64,000 bases of DNA, from NCBI RefSeq assembly GCF_000378945.1, contig NZ_KB900539.1, forward strand, positions 2,871,234-2,935,233, written 5' to 3'. The stretch is from Methyloversatilis universalis EHg5 (GTDB lineage: Bacteria; Pseudomonadota; Gammaproteobacteria; Burkholderiales; Rhodocyclaceae). Numbering within the stretch: the stretch's first letter is position 1; each line of letters opens with the position of its first letter. Shown here piece after piece: positions 10,025-21,259 of this stretch. The notes under the pieces are model-generated. The model did no database searches, was not told the origin of the DNA, and saw only the letters and a program-made list of their open reading frames with translations. The position numbers were made by a program, and so were the translations under genes.

Positions 10025-10387
10025 GGGGGCGACCTGGTCTCGACGTGGGTCGCGAAACAGCGCAGGGCATACCGAGGGTCGGAGTACCTCGTAAATCCAA
10101 CCGAAAATTAGATAGTCGCCAACGACCAATCTTACGCTCTGGCCGCTTAAGGCCGGACGCTGCACCGACTGATTAGCGGGTCGGGCCGGGCAACCGGTCG
10201 CAGCGCCATTAACAGCTAAAGTAAGGGTGCACTCTGCCGCGTGGTGCATCACGAAAATTCAGCGGATCGCCTTTCATCAGCCTGCCAGGTCGGCGGGTGA
10301 CGGGTTAGATCAAATGGCCAGGCTAAGTATGTAGAACTGTCTGCGTAGGGCTTGCGGACGCGGGTTCGATTCCCGCCGCCTCCACCA
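10025..10387 (+). ncRNA. ssrA: Transfer-messenger RNA (tmRNA)
   Basis: The 363-nt RNA is recognised by its acceptor stem. GGGGGCG (10025-10031) pairs with CGCCTCC just before the encoded ACCA ending at 10387, and a T-arm GGTTCGATTCC lies near the 3' end. The tag reading frame starts at the resume codon GCC (10118) and ends at TAA (10150), encoding ANDQSYALAA, so the added tag is AANDQSYALAA. The C-terminal LAA is the usual protease-recognition end. tmRNA with SmpB rescues stalled ribosomes. TTGTAA at 9988-9993 and CATCTA at 10010-10015 are weak promoter candidates overlapping the gph stop. Confidence 0.97.
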
Positions 10388-10397
10388 AGAATGCGAT

Positions 10398-10424
10398 AAC
10401 CCACTGACTCGTCAGTGGGTTTTT
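10398..10424 (+). terminator. Rho-independent terminator of ssrA
   Basis: AACCCACTGAC (10398-10408) and GTCAGTGGGTT (10411-10421) form an 11-base perfect stem followed by T residues to 10424. It begins 11 bases after the tmRNA CCA end. Confidence 0.93.
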
Positions 10425-10571
10425 CGTTTGTGCCATCCGCTCGGCACGAAAGCTTGACCGGCATGCCACTGAGGTCTCACGCCCTACGGGCGGAACAGCA
10501 CGTATTGCCCGCAGAAGCGGACGACCTGCCCCCGATTCCTGCGCATGGCCGCCTCACCAGGGAGTACGCCC

Positions 10572-11582
10572 TCAATCCGGCGCCTGAACCCGGGCTGAGG
10601 CAACCGCTTCCTCCAGCATCCGTGCCACCGCTGCGTTGTCCCGTACCGGGCGCAGCGCCTGATAAAGCGTTTCCGCCTGCGGGTAGGTCCGGCGCAACAG
10701 ATTGAGCCACTGCTTGGCCCGGCCAGCCGCATGCCGGGCCTCGACATGAGCCAGCACGCGCTGCCAGTAACCGGTCAGCGCCGGCGCGATGCGCGGCCAG
10801 TCGCGCGCCGGATCACCCTCATCGTCGCCTGCCAGCCGCGCACGGATGCGTTCAACCAGCAACGGGTCGGCCACCGCACCGCGCCCCAGCATCACGTCGC
10901 GCAGACCGCTCTCGCTGCGGCAGCGCAGGTAATCGTCCGCGCTCCAGATTTCGCCATTGGCCACCACCGGCACCGGCACCGCCTCGGCGATGCGCGCGAT
11001 CCACGGCCAGTGGGCAGGCGGCTTGTAGCCGTCGAGCTTGGTGCGGGCGTGCACCACGATCATGTCGGCCCCGCCCCCGGCCAGGGCCTGCGCCGCTTCG
11101 ATCGCGCGCGAGGTGTCGCGCACGCCCAGCCGCATCTTGGCGGTGAAGGGCACGCGACCGGCCACTGCGCGGCCGACCGCGGACACGATGTCGTGCAGCA
11201 GCTCGGGTTCGTCCAGCAGCACCGCGCCACCGCGGTGACGGTTTACGGTCGGTGCCGGACAGCCGAAATTCAGATCGATGCCGGCCGGCTTCAGGCGGGC
11301 CAGCTGGTCGGCATTGGCCGCCAGCTGCTGCGGGTCGGAACCCAGCAGCTGCACCCGCACCGGCACGCCGCCTTCAGTGCGTGACGCGGTGTGCAGTTCG
11401 GGCGCCACCCGCTGGAAACTTCGCGGCGGCAGCACGCCGTCGGTCACCCGCACGAATTCGGTCACGCACCAGTCGTAGTGCGCCAGCCGGGTCACCTCGG
11501 CGCGCAGGCGCGCGTCGAGCAGCCCTTCCATCGGCGCAAGCAGCAGGCGGGGCGAAACAGCGGAAACGGGCGGCGGGGACAT
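10572..11582 (-). CDS. dusC: tRNA-dihydrouridine synthase (DusC type)
   Basis: The 336-residue FMN-dependent TIM-barrel enzyme reduces uridine to dihydrouridine in tRNA. RLLLAPMEGLLDARLR is the N-terminal FMN-binding start. GIDLNFGCPAPTVNRHRGGA carries the catalytic cysteine (NFGCPAP). VHARTK and NGEIWSADDY are the conserved FMN-phosphate motifs. Length and the EGLLD N-terminus favour DusC (U16) over DusA/DusB. The ATG at 11582 is chosen because residues before it come from the neighbouring insertion region and have no Dus homology. It is convergent with ssrA. Confidence 0.92.
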   Translation of the reverse strand: MSPPPVSAVSPRLLLAPMEGLLDARLRAEVTRLAHYDWCVTEFVRVTDGVLPPRSFQRVAPELHTASRTEGGVPVRVQLLGSDPQQLAANADQLARLKPAGIDLNFGCPAPTVNRHRGGAVLLDEPELLHDIVSAVGRAVAGRVPFTAKMRLGVRDTSRAIEAAQALAGGGADMIVVHARTKLDGYKPPAHWPWIARIAEAVPVPVVANGEIWSADDYLRCRSESGLRDVMLGRGAVADPLLVERIRARLAGDDEGDPARDWPRIAPALTGYWQRVLAHVEARHAAGRAKQWLNLLRRTYPQAETLYQALRPVRDNAAVARMLEEAVASARVQAPD

Positions 11583-11698
11583 GGGCGGAAAAGCGGACGG
11601 CGAGGCCGGATTATCGCCCAGCAGGCGGGGACGGCGGTGGCACGGCACTCGCCTGAACTCCGCAACGATCGGAAGATTGTGCGCAATCAACCGGCCGG

Positions 11699-11723
11699 AT
11701 CGCGGCGGGGGCGCCGCTCCCAC
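11699..11723 (+). repeat. Intact REP-like palindromic element (left member of an inverted pair)
   Basis: This 25-base GC-rich unit ends GCGCCGCTCCCAC. Its exact reverse complement is obtained by joining 11752-11758 to 12960-12977, the two pieces split by the IS110 element. Close relatives recur at 49943-49967, 50010-50033, 50076-50100 and 50143-50167. It is therefore one of a dispersed REP-like family, here arranged as a BIME-like inverted pair. Confidence 0.85.
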
Positions 11724-11761
11724 AGGAACGGCAGCGCGCGTGGCAGATGCCGTGGGAGATT

Positions 11762-12727
11762 CTATGTTTGAGCGCAAGCGTTTTCGTGTTGTTGAGGGAC
11801 GTAGTCGGAGGCGTTCTTCATTAGCGAGAAGGCGACCCTTGCGAGCTTTCTGGCCAGAGCGACCAGCGCCTGGGTGCGGCTGAATCCGCGCTGGAGCATG
11901 CGCTGGTAGAAGGGCTGCCAGGTACTGGATCGGCTGGCGGCCATGGCGGCGTTGTAGAGCAGGCGGCGCATCTCGGCATCGCCCTTCTTGCTGAGCACCC
12001 CGCGTCCGCGCTGGGTGCCCGACTGACGCACGGTCACATCCAGGCCGAGGAAGGCGATGAAGGCATCGGCCCGGCCGAATGGGGCGCGGTGGAAGGTGGC
12101 GCACAGACCGGCGGCGGTGAGTGTGCCGATGCCTTCAACCTTCAGGATGCGCCGGTACGGGTCGCCCCAGCCGCTGGTGCCGATCAGCGCGGCGATGCGC
12201 TGCTCCAGCCGTTTGATCAGCGCCTGGATCCGCTCGGTGACGGCCCGCACCTGGCGGGTGAAGCCGGGCAGCTCCTCCATGCTCTGACGCATGCGGCCCA
12301 GGCAACGCACCAGGGTGGCGCGACGGCGCAACAGGGCGCGCAGGTCGGTCACCGCACGGGGCGGCAGCGAGAACGGGCGCAGACGCGCCCCTTCGTGGGC
12401 GAGATAGCGGGCGATCAGCCCCGCGTCGTGCCGATCGGTCTTGGCACGCTGGCCCAGCGTGTCGCGGTATCTGGACAGCGTGTAGCCGTCGATCAGATAC
12501 ACCCGATGACCGGCGCCGATGAGCAGCTCGACCAGCGCGCGGTGGTAGGTGCCGGTGGATTCGCAGGCGATGTGGCAGGCGCCCGGGGGCAAGGTGCGCA
12601 GCCAGCCGCGGATGGCCTGGGCGGTGTTGTCGATGTGCAGCACCGGCGAGCGGCCGTACTCGGCGATGTCCAGCCAGCGCTTGGAGACGTCGATGCCAAA
12701 GCGGGGGGATTCGGTCTGACTTGTCAC
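11762..12727 (-). CDS. IS110-family transposase (DEDD recombinase)
   Basis: The 321-residue protein has an N-terminal RuvC-like DEDD domain. Asp13 is in GIDVSKRWLD, Glu56 in ACESTGTYH, and Asp98 and Asp101 in AKTDRHDAG. The C-terminal Transposase_20 domain includes VEGIGTLTAAGL, and Ser265 in AMAASRSS is the likely catalytic serine. IS110 enzymes act as RNA-guided recombinases using a bridge RNA. I prefer the GTG at 12727 because GGAGG (12741-12737) lies 9 bases upstream. An alternative GTG at 12736 touches that Shine-Dalgarno sequence. All catalytic residues are present, so it may be active. Confidence 0.93.
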   Translation of the reverse strand: MTSQTESPRFGIDVSKRWLDIAEYGRSPVLHIDNTAQAIRGWLRTLPPGACHIACESTGTYHRALVELLIGAGHRVYLIDGYTLSRYRDTLGQRAKTDRHDAGLIARYLAHEGARLRPFSLPPRAVTDLRALLRRRATLVRCLGRMRQSMEELPGFTRQVRAVTERIQALIKRLEQRIAALIGTSGWGDPYRRILKVEGIGTLTAAGLCATFHRAPFGRADAFIAFLGLDVTVRQSGTQRGRGVLSKKGDAEMRRLLYNAAMAASRSSTWQPFYQRMLQRGFSRTQALVALARKLARVAFSLMKNASDYVPQQHENACAQT

Positions 12728-12736
12728 GATGAGCAC

Positions 12737-12957
12737 CTCCGGACTATGGTTGAAGGGCTTGTCGGGGTCACCTGGGCACAGGCTTGCAGGATATGGTCGG
12801 TACCGTGACGGACGCGGTCCGAAGGATTCCTCATCGGTGCTCGGGGGTGAAGGCGGGACATCTCTCCCACTGTCTGTACGTGCTTGCCGTCAGATGCGGC
12901 GCTCGTCCCTCCGCCCGATAAGCGTCCACTACTACGCTTGCCGTAGATGAACATACA
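12737..12957 (-). ncRNA. Candidate bridge RNA region of the IS110 element
   Basis: This is the non-coding left end between the element boundary and the transposase, where IS110-group elements encode their bridge RNA. On the minus strand GCGCCGC (12902-12896) equals the left target half GCGCCGCT. GTGGGAG (12870-12864) is the exact complement of the right target half CTCCCAC. They are about 25 bases apart, separated by a segment that can pair CTG with CAG. That is the left-guide/right-guide arrangement of a target-binding loop. The donor-binding loop is less clear: GAATC near 12832 resembles the element right end. RNA limits are not readable from sequence. Confidence 0.62.
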
Positions 12958-12959
12958 AG

Positions 12960-12977
12960 CGGCGCCCCCGCCGCGAT
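12960..12977 (-). repeat. Right-hand fragment of the REP-like element split by IS110
   Basis: These 18 bases continue the 7-base fragment at 11752-11758. Joined, the 25 bases are the perfect reverse complement of the REP at 11699-11723. The rest of the stretch to the clpB stop (12978-13053) shows no gene. Confidence 0.85.
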
Positions 12978-13053
12978 TCAGCCTGTGAATGGAGAGCCCG
13001 CTCTGCCGCGCCCGCGAGCGCATCACGCGGCACGGCAGGTGAAGCCGCCTCGC

Positions 13054-15642
<2,589 letters not shown>

Positions 15643-15672
15643 GAACGCCTCCGTGAACTTGATCTGGACGCT

Positions 15673-15700
15673 ATCTGGGGCAAACGATCCGCTTTTCAAC
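15673..15700 (-). promoter_or_regulatory. Sigma-32 (RpoH) heat-shock promoter of clpB
   Basis: On the minus strand GTTGAAA (15700-15694) and CCCCAGAT (15680-15673) are separated by 13 bases. This closely matches the RpoH consensus CTTGAAA-N13/15-CCCCATNT. It ends 30 bases before the clpB start, as expected for a heat-shock disaggregase. Confidence 0.85.
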
Positions 15701-15776
15701 CGGCAAACGCTTGATGCCGGTCAAATGCGGCGGTCACGTCCGGTAAAGTGATGTCATCGCACGCCACACGCTTCCG

Positions 15777-17375
15777 ATGCCGCAGACGCCGCCCCACAAC
15801 AGCAAGATCATGAGCGCCGCCGACGCGGTGGCGCGCATTCCGGATGGCGCCACGCTGGCCACCACCGGCTTCGTCGGCATCGGCTTCGCCGAACATCTGG
15901 CGATCGCAGTGGAACAGCGCTTCCTCGACAGCGGCGCGCCGCGCGACCTCACGCTGGTGTACGCCGCCGGCCAGGGCGATGGCAAGCACCGCGGGCTGAA
16001 CCACTTCGGGCACGCCGGTCTGGTAAAGCGCGTGATCGGCGGCCACTGGGGGCTGGTGCCGCGGCTGCAGGCGCTGGCGGTGAGCAATCGCATCGAGGCG
16101 TGGAATCTGCCGCAGGGCGTCATTTCCCAGCTGTTCCGCGACATCGCCGCACACCGGCCGGGCCAGCTCACCCGGGTCGGGCTGGATACCTTCGTCGATC
16201 CGCTGCACGGCGGCGGCAAGATCAACGCGATCACCACCGCCGATCTGGTGCAGCGCATGCAGATCGGCGGCGAGGATTTCCTCTTCTACAAGGCCTTCCC
16301 GATTCACGTCGCACTGGTGCGCGGCAGCACCGCGGACCCGGACGGCAACATGACGATGGAGCGCGAAGCGCTGACCCAGGAGGCGCTGTCGGTCGCCATG
16401 GCGGCGCACAACAGCGGCGGTCTGGTCATCGTGCAGGTCGAGCGCACGATCGGCCGCGGCGAACTGAACCCGCGCCAGGTGAAGGTGCCGGGCGTGCTGG
16501 TCGATTGCGTCGTCGTGTCGCCGCCTGAGCACCATCAGCAGACCTTCGCCACCGCCTACAGCCCGGCCTATGCCGGTGAAACCCGGCTGGGCGCCGAAGC
16601 GCTGCCGGCGATGGCGCTGGACATCCGCAAGGTGATCGCCCGCCGCGCCGCACTCGAACTGCAGCCGGGCCACGTGGTGAATCTGGGCATCGGCATGCCG
16701 GAGGGCGTGGCCGCGGTGGTGGCCGAAGAAGGCCTGATGGACGACCTGACGCTGACCGCCGAACCCGGCGTGATCGGCGGCATACCGGCCGGCGGCCTCG
16801 ATTTCGGCGCTGCGGTGAATACCCAGGCGGTAATCGACCAGCCCTACCAGTTCGATTTCTACGACGGCGGCGGCCTGGACATCGCCTTCCTCGGTCTCGC
16901 TCAGGCCGACGCCGAAGGCAATGTGAACGTGTCGCGCTTCGGCCACCGTCTGGCCGGCGCCGGCGGCTTCATCAACATTTCGCAGAACGCGCGCAGGCTG
17001 GTGTTCGTCGGCAGCTTCACCGCCGGCGACGCCGACATCGCGGTGCGCGACGGCCGGCTCGACATCCGCACCGAAGGGCGCAGCCGCAAGTTCGTGCAGG
17101 CGGTCGAACACCGCACCTTCAGCGGCCGTGAAGCGCGCCGGCGCGGGCAGGAAGTGCTGTACGTGACCGAGCGTGCGGTGTTCCGGCTGGCGGAAGACGG
17201 CCTGGAAGTGATTGAAATCGCGCCGGGTATCGACCTCGCGCGCGGCGTGTTCGCCCACATGGATTTCACGCCGCGCGTGTCGCCGCTGCTGCGCCCGATG
17301 GAGACGCGGCTTTTTGCCGACAGCGTCATGGCACTGGCCGCACAGTGGCGGCACAATGCGGATGGATCGTCCTGA
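15777..17375 (+). CDS. Acyl-CoA:acetate/3-ketoacid CoA-transferase (fused alpha-beta)
   Basis: The 532-residue protein joins the two CoA-transferase family I halves in one chain, like propionate-CoA transferase. The N-terminal half contains [11 protein letters not shown]. The C-terminal half carries [10 protein letters not shown], with Glu329 expected to form the gamma-glutamyl-CoA intermediate, and the GIGMPEG glycine turn (305-311). It swaps CoA between short-chain acyl-CoAs and acetate or 3-keto acids. A phasin gene follows 66 bases downstream, so a role in feeding or mobilising polyhydroxyalkanoate precursors is a contextual inference. It is divergent from clpB. Confidence 0.85.
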   Translation: MPQTPPHNSKIMSAADAVARIPDGATLATTGFVGIGFAEHLAIAVEQRFLDSGAPRDLTLVYAAGQGDGKHRGLNHFGHAGLVKRVIGGHWGLVPRLQALAVSNRIEAWNLPQGVISQLFRDIAAHRPGQLTRVGLDTFVDPLHGGGKINAITTADLVQRMQIGGEDFLFYKAFPIHVALVRGSTADPDGNMTMEREALTQEALSVAMAAHNSGGLVIVQVERTIGRGELNPRQVKVPGVLVDCVVVSPPEHHQQTFATAYSPAYAGETRLGAEALPAMALDIRKVIARRAALELQPGHVVNLGIGMPEGVAAVVAEEGLMDDLTLTAEPGVIGGIPAGGLDFGAAVNTQAVIDQPYQFDFYDGGGLDIAFLGLAQADAEGNVNVSRFGHRLAGAGGFINISQNARRLVFVGSFTAGDADIAVRDGRLDIRTEGRSRKFVQAVEHRTFSGREARRRGQEVLYVTERAVFRLAEDGLEVIEIAPGIDLARGVFAHMDFTPRVSPLLRPMETRLFADSVMALAAQWRHNADGSS

Positions 17376-17441
17376 AGCTGCGGCGCACGACGGCGCGGTC
17401 GACCGACGAACAGTTCCCCACCCAGAGAGGAGTTGCGCACG

Positions 17442-18215
17442 ATGAACAAGACCGAACAGATGTCAGAGCTGCAGAAGAAGAACATCGAAGCCGCCATGCG
17501 TCTGGCCCAGCTGTCGATGGACAACTCGCAGCGCATCATGCAGCTGCAGGTGGACACCGCCCGCGCCCTGTTCGAGGAAAGCGTCAGCAACGCCCGTGCG
17601 GTATCTGAAACCCGGGAACCGGTGGCTCAGGTCGAACTGCGCGCCCGGCTGGCACGCAACACCACCGAAAAGATGCTGGGCTGCGCACGCCAGATAGCCG
17701 AAATCACCGCCGAGACGCAGGCGGAATTCGGCCGTCTGGTCGGCGAACAGCTCAACAGCGGCGGCACCGACCTGATGGACAGCCTGCGCAAGATGCTGGC
17801 CGGCATGCCGATCAACAGCCAGCAGTCCATGGGTTCGATGCAGGAAGCGATGGACAAGGCGCGCAGCGCCTTCGAACAGATCAGTTCGGTGGCGCGCACC
17901 GCCTTCCAGCAATTCGGCACTGCGGCCAGCGCGGCACCGAAAACGGCGGCTGCGGCCGCCACGGCAGCGGCAAACGCAGCGGCTTCCGCCGCTTCGGCGG
18001 CCACCAGCGCAGCGACCGCCGCCACCGCAGCCGCAGTGCGTGCAGCCACCGAGGCTGCACCGGCCGCAAAGCCTGCAGCCGCCAAGTCTGCGAGCAAGGC
18101 CGCCCCGAAAGCGGCGGCAAAACCGGCCGCAAAACCGGCCGCGAAACCCGCAGCCAAGGCCGCCGCACCGAAGGCGGCCGCCAAACCGGCCGCACGCAAG
18201 AAGCCGTCGGCCTGA
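17442..18215 (+). CDS. Phasin family protein with histone H1-like Ala/Lys/Pro tail
   Basis: The 257-residue protein has an N-terminal phasin_2-type amphipathic helical region (about 1-150), which coats polyhydroxyalkanoate granules. An Ala-rich helix follows (about 165-205), then a C-terminal tail of about 45 residues built from AAKPAAKPAAK-like repeats resembling histone H1/PhaM. Such tails bind DNA and in PhaM attach granules to the nucleoid. The ATG at 17442 is preferred over an upstream TTG because AGAGAGGAG lies 9-15 bases before it. The upstream CoA-transferase gene fits a PHA context. No PHA synthase is in the window. Confidence 0.85.
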   Translation: MNKTEQMSELQKKNIEAAMRLAQLSMDNSQRIMQLQVDTARALFEESVSNARAVSETREPVAQVELRARLARNTTEKMLGCARQIAEITAETQAEFGRLVGEQLNSGGTDLMDSLRKMLAGMPINSQQSMGSMQEAMDKARSAFEQISSVARTAFQQFGTAASAAPKTAAAAATAAANAAASAASAATSAATAATAAAVRAATEAAPAAKPAAAKSASKAAPKAAAKPAAKPAAKPAAKAAAPKAAAKPAARKKPSA

Positions 18216-18232
18216 TCGAATCGCCGGATGAG

Positions 18233-18264
18233 GGCGCCTGATTCGGATTCCTGATTCAGGCGCC
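18233..18264. terminator. Possible bidirectional hairpin between convergent genes
   Basis: GGCGCCTGA (18233-18241) pairs with TCAGGCGCC (18256-18264) in the short gap between the phasin gene and the convergent signalling gene. There is no T-tract on either strand, so terminator function is uncertain. Confidence 0.35.
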
Positions 18265-18300
18265 TGATCGATCCCCCTGGGCGACCGGGCAACCGGCCGC

Positions 18301-21192
18301 TCAGGAGCGGATCAGCCTCAGATTGCGCACCGGCGCCTCCGCCGGCGCGAGCAGGCCTTCGGCCACCACGGTTTCCGCCGGCAGCGGCTTGGAAAACAGA
18401 TAGCCCTGCACCAGATCGCACTGGTGGCTGGCCAGCAGATTGAGCTGCTCGACCGTTTCCACGCCTTCGGCCACCACCCGCATGCCCAGCCCGTGCGCCA
18501 GCGCGATGGTGGCGCGCACGATGGCCGCGTCATCCGGATCGGTCACCAGATCGCGCACGAAGGAGCGATCCACTTTCAGTTCGTCGATCGGGAAGCGCTT
18601 CAGGTAGGACAGCGACGAATAGCCGGTGCCGAAATCGTCTACCGACAGATGCACGCCCAGCGCGCGGATGTCGGCCAGCAGCGCGGCCACGTGGTCCACA
18701 TCGCCCATGGCGGTGCTTTCGGTCAGTTCCAGCCGCAGCAGCGAAGGTGCGATGCGCGACTGCCGCAGCGCCTGTTCGACCCGCCGCGCAAGCGAACGGC
18801 CCAGGCACTGCCGCGCCGACACGTTGACCGCCACCGGCACCGCCGCCAGCCCCTGGCGCGACCAGTCGGCAATCTGCAAGGTCACCTCCTGCAGCACCCA
18901 GTCGCCGATGGACTCGATCAGGCCGGACTCTTCCGCCACCGCGATGAAGTCGCCGGGCAGCAGCAGCAGGCCGTCGTGCCGGCGGAAGCGCAGCAGCGCC
19001 TCGAACGCGGCCAGCCGGCCGGTGGCCAGTTCGTACTGTGGCTGGTAATGCACCTCGAACCGGTCGTCGTCGAGGCCGTTGCGCAGGTCGGCTTCCAGTT
19101 CTATCCAGTCACGCGTACCGGCACTCATGTCATGCGCGTAGAAATGGATGGCCGCACCCGACTGCGACTTGCTGCGGTACATCGCGGTGTCGGCCATCGC
19201 GAACAGCACGTCGGCGTCGTCGCTGTCCTCGTGCGCGATCGCGATGCCGATGCTGCACGAGAAGCGGAAATCGACGTCGTCCAGCGTGATCACCTGACCC
19301 ACCGCCTGCATCACCTTGGCCGCCACCCGGGCCACCGCGTCACGGTCGGCCAGACCCTGCAGGATGATCATGAATTCGTCGCCGCCCCAGCGCGCCACCG
19401 TGTCGCCGACCCGGCACACGGTGCGCAGCCGGCTGGCCAGCGTGGTGAGCACCTTGTCGCCCTGCTGGTGGCCCAGGCTGTCGTTGATGCGCTTGAAGCG
19501 GTCGAGATCGACGAACAGCACCGCCACCATGCCGGCCTCGCGCTGCGCCAGAGCCTGACGCAGCCGGTCGCGCAGCAGCACCCGGTTGGGCAGGCCGGTC
19601 AGCGCGTCGTGCGTCGCCTGATGGGCCAGCTTGTCGGCCGCAGCCACGGTGTCCGACACGTCGCTGAGCACCAGCACCACCCCCTCTACCCGGCCGCCGC
19701 GCCCGAACAGCGGACTGGCACCCGGCCGCAGCGCACGCGCCGGACCGTAACGGCCGGCCGGCATCTGCACGTGGCCGGACACCGTCTGTTCGCAGGCCTG
19801 GTCGCGGCAGCGCTGCAGCAGCGACTGCAGCGTTTCGCGCAGCGCGTGCTCGATCGCCGGCAGGCTGTCCAGCCCGCCGCCGCGCACCTGCTCCAGCCGG
19901 CAGGCACACAGCGCCTCAGCCTTGCCATTCAGGTAATGGATGTTCAGGTTGCGGTCGAACTGCAGCACCGCGTCGGAAATCGCGTGCAGCGTGGCATGGG
20001 CGCGCGCGTTCGCGCGCCGCAGCCGCTGCGCCAGATCCAGCGTACGCACCGTGCCCCACAGCAGCGCGCCGACCGCCAGCCCCAGCGTGACCGCGGCCGG
20101 CGCCAGCCACACCCGCAGACCAGCCAGCAGGGCGGCGCTCAGCAGCAGCGGCAGCGCCACCGCCAGCAGCACCGCGAACAGGTCACGCACACGGGCGTGC
20201 GGGCGGCGCCACCACAGCAGTGCCAGCACCGCACAGGTGGCCGGCAGCGACCAGATCGGCGACAGCTGGGTGGCGTAGCGGTCGTTGCGCAGCGCGGCGT
20301 AAGCACGGGCGTGGAATTCCACCGCCGGCATCGGCGCAGCCAGCGCCGACAGCGGCGTATTCAGCGTGCCGCCGGCGCCGGTGTAAGTCGCGCCCACCAG
20401 CACACTGCGTCCGCGCAACAGATGCGGCGCCACCCGGCCGGCCAGCAGATCGGCCGCCGATATCTGGGCCGGCGGCCAGGATTCGGCCGGCAGCACCAGC
20501 ACCTCGTGGTCGCGCACCCACAGACCGGCGGCCGGACCGGGGTCTGAGCGACGCCCACCGAGGCCGGCCAGGGGCCGAGACTTGCGCGACACGTCGATCA
20601 GCGCCCAGGACAGCGCCGGCCACTGCGTACTGCCGGCGCCGGCTTCGAGGAAAAGCCGGCGCGACAGGCCGTCGGCGTCAATCTCGACATCGACATGGGC
20701 GAGCCGGGCTGCGGCGGCAGCCAGTTCCGGCCAGGGTTCGAGCGCCCCGACGCCACCGCCGTCCAGCGCCAGCGGCGCGACCGGCAGCACCACATTGGCG
20801 GCGCGGCGCACCGCGTCGACCAGGGCGGCATCGCCGGCGGCGTCGTCCGAAGCTTCGGCAAACAGCACGCTGTAGCCGATGCCGGCCACGCCTGCGCGCG
20901 ACAGGCGGTCCAGCAGTTCGGCGTGCCGGCTGCGCGGCCAGGGCCAGGGACCCAGCGCGTGCAGGCTGGCGTCGTCGATCGCCACCACGACCGGCAGGCG
21001 GGTGTCGCCACCGCCGCCGGCCGGCGGCTCGAACAGCAGTTCGACACTGAACAGGTCGTACAGAAGCAGATCGAGCCGGGCCACCGACAGCGGCGCGGCC
21101 AGCCACAGTGCCAGCGCAACGCACAGTGCCAGCAGCCAGGGCAGCCGGTAAACATCCACCAGCGAACGCACCAGCTGCCGGCGCCGGTTCAT
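18301..21192 (-). CDS. CHASE2-PAS-GGDEF-EAL membrane cyclic-di-GMP enzyme
   Basis: The 963-residue protein begins with a membrane helix (about 15-35). An extracytoplasmic CHASE2 sensor domain follows (about 40-300), then about three C-terminal CHASE2 helices (about 320-390). Next come a PAS region (about 400-510), a GGDEF diguanylate cyclase domain (about 525-685; intact RWGGDEFMII) and an EAL phosphodiesterase domain (about 700-945; FEALLRF, DDFGTGYSSL). Both catalytic signatures are intact, so it could make or break c-di-GMP. It lies 67 bases after a LysM-FecR protein gene, a recurring partner of CHASE2 proteins, and probably forms one sensory unit with it. Confidence 0.9.
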   Translation of the reverse strand: MNRRRQLVRSLVDVYRLPWLLALCVALALWLAAPLSVARLDLLLYDLFSVELLFEPPAGGGGDTRLPVVVAIDDASLHALGPWPWPRSRHAELLDRLSRAGVAGIGYSVLFAEASDDAAGDAALVDAVRRAANVVLPVAPLALDGGGVGALEPWPELAAAAARLAHVDVEIDADGLSRRLFLEAGAGSTQWPALSWALIDVSRKSRPLAGLGGRRSDPGPAAGLWVRDHEVLVLPAESWPPAQISAADLLAGRVAPHLLRGRSVLVGATYTGAGGTLNTPLSALAAPMPAVEFHARAYAALRNDRYATQLSPIWSLPATCAVLALLWWRRPHARVRDLFAVLLAVALPLLLSAALLAGLRVWLAPAAVTLGLAVGALLWGTVRTLDLAQRLRRANARAHATLHAISDAVLQFDRNLNIHYLNGKAEALCACRLEQVRGGGLDSLPAIEHALRETLQSLLQRCRDQACEQTVSGHVQMPAGRYGPARALRPGASPLFGRGGRVEGVVLVLSDVSDTVAAADKLAHQATHDALTGLPNRVLLRDRLRQALAQREAGMVAVLFVDLDRFKRINDSLGHQQGDKVLTTLASRLRTVCRVGDTVARWGGDEFMIILQGLADRDAVARVAAKVMQAVGQVITLDDVDFRFSCSIGIAIAHEDSDDADVLFAMADTAMYRSKSQSGAAIHFYAHDMSAGTRDWIELEADLRNGLDDDRFEVHYQPQYELATGRLAAFEALLRFRRHDGLLLLPGDFIAVAEESGLIESIGDWVLQEVTLQIADWSRQGLAAVPVAVNVSARQCLGRSLARRVEQALRQSRIAPSLLRLELTESTAMGDVDHVAALLADIRALGVHLSVDDFGTGYSSLSYLKRFPIDELKVDRSFVRDLVTDPDDAAIVRATIALAHGLGMRVVAEGVETVEQLNLLASHQCDLVQGYLFSKPLPAETVVAEGLLAPAEAPVRNLRLIRS

Positions 21193-21259
21193 GCCACCCT
21201 GCCCTGCCGGCGCTGTGCCGGGCCTGAAGAGAGTGCGTATCGGCGCGGCATGGCGGGCT

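Larger units (their letters stand above)
11759..12957 (-). mobile_element. IS110-family insertion sequence, 1199 bp, inserted in a REP-like element
   Basis: The boundaries are defined by the split REP. On the minus strand the target reads GCGCCG-CT-CCCAC, with the CT dinucleotide present at both element ends (12959-12958 and 11758-11757). Removing the element with one CT restores a perfect 25-base REP. Known IS110-group elements such as IS621 exchange strands at a CT core, lack terminal inverted repeats and prefer REP sequences, which fits. The transposase reading frame ends 3 bases before the right end. The 221-base leader upstream of the transposase holds a probable bridge RNA. The element appears complete. 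Confidence 0.88.

Noticed and set aside
10340-10387. Separate tRNA gene suggested by the T-arm and CCA
   Set aside because: These belong to the tRNA-like end of tmRNA. The 5' half of the acceptor stem is at 10025 and there is no anticodon arm. No independent tRNA gene was found in the window.
11583-12104. N-terminal extension of the dusC frame into the IS110 element
   Set aside because: The extension crosses the insertion boundary and is out of frame with the transposase. Dus homology begins just after the ATG at 11582.
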